A stretch of 12,489 nt of DNA from SIG714 sp045629725. GTDB lineage: Bacteria; Bacillota; Clostridia; Oscillospirales; CAG-272. The stretch's first letter is position 1, and every line of letters begins with the position of its first letter. The translations under genes and the position numbers were made by a program. Positions 12,471-12,489 of this stretch are shown here, piece after piece. The notes below the pieces were generated by a model. It saw nothing but the letters and a program-made list of their open reading frames with translations, was not told the DNA's origin and did not search any database. The stretch covers positions 1 through 12,489 of the forward strand of contig JAZQRT010000073.1 of assembly GCA_045629725.1 (NCBI GenBank). The letters are read 5' to 3'.

Positions 12471-12489
12471 CGGACACATCACAAGGAAA
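12471..12489 (+). terminator. Left arm of a fourth GACACATCA hairpin, cut by the window edge
   Basis: CGGACACATCACAAGGAAA runs into the right edge. It matches the left arm and inner segment of the hairpin at 11298 almost base for base (GGACACATCA, then C or T, then AAGGAAA). The pairing right arm, predicted to be TGATGTGTCC, would lie just outside. If present, it would end the transcript started at 12302. Confidence 0.55.

Noticed and set aside
1805..12489. The GACACATCA hairpins as a CRISPR array or transposon ends
   Set aside because: The copies are thousands of bases apart, each is itself a palindrome at a gene end, there are no regular spacers, and no transposase or target-site duplication is seen.

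Overview
The window looks like chromosomal DNA of an anaerobic, glycan-degrading Firmicute, probably a gut or rumen clostridium (Oscillospiraceae/Eubacteriales-like; the lineage is an inference). The grounds are strong AGGAG-type ribosome binding sites, AT-rich intergenic DNA against moderate-GC genes, near-consensus TTGACA/TATAAT promoters with 17-bp spacers, Gram-positive-style lipoprotein and secretion signals, and a density of carbohydrate-active enzymes. There are eight clear protein genes and one candidate microgene. No rRNA, tRNA, CRISPR array or transposase was seen.

Layout from left to right. (1) Bases 1-802, minus strand: a GH43 glycosidase cut by the left edge, with its own promoter at 838-866. 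(2) 871-1737, minus: a sugar phosphate isomerase/epimerase (TIM barrel) behind a perfect-consensus promoter. (3) 1870-4968, minus: a full-length GH38 alpha-mannosidase with its own promoter and a hairpin terminator. (4) 5190-6038, plus, divergent from the mannosidase: a cytoplasmic HExxH metalloprotein resembling the plant basic secretory protein family. (5) 6103-11134, minus: a three-gene operon reading AraC-type regulator, then a six-hairpin glycosidase lipoprotein overlapping it by 4 bp, then a large secreted GLUG/beta-helix-like protein. It ends in a bidirectional terminator shared with gene 4. (6) 11356-12123, minus: an orphan lipoprotein with its own promoter and terminator. (7) 12302-12489, plus: a promoter, an 18-codon ORF and the start of another hairpin, which together look like a microgene.

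Working together, the cupin-AraC regulator probably senses a sugar and drives expression of a cell-surface glycosidase and a secreted adhesin-like partner. Released mannosides and arabinosides/xylosides would then be trimmed by the GH38 and GH43 enzymes, neither of which shows a signal peptide at its N-terminus, and a TIM-barrel isomerase could process a product sugar. This is inferred from gene content; no transporter lies in the window.

The most unusual signals are a family of hairpins sharing GACACATCA/TGATGTGTC arms at four transcription-unit ends, the right-edge microgene, and the pairing of an unassigned six-hairpin glycosidase with a duplicated beta-helix protein.
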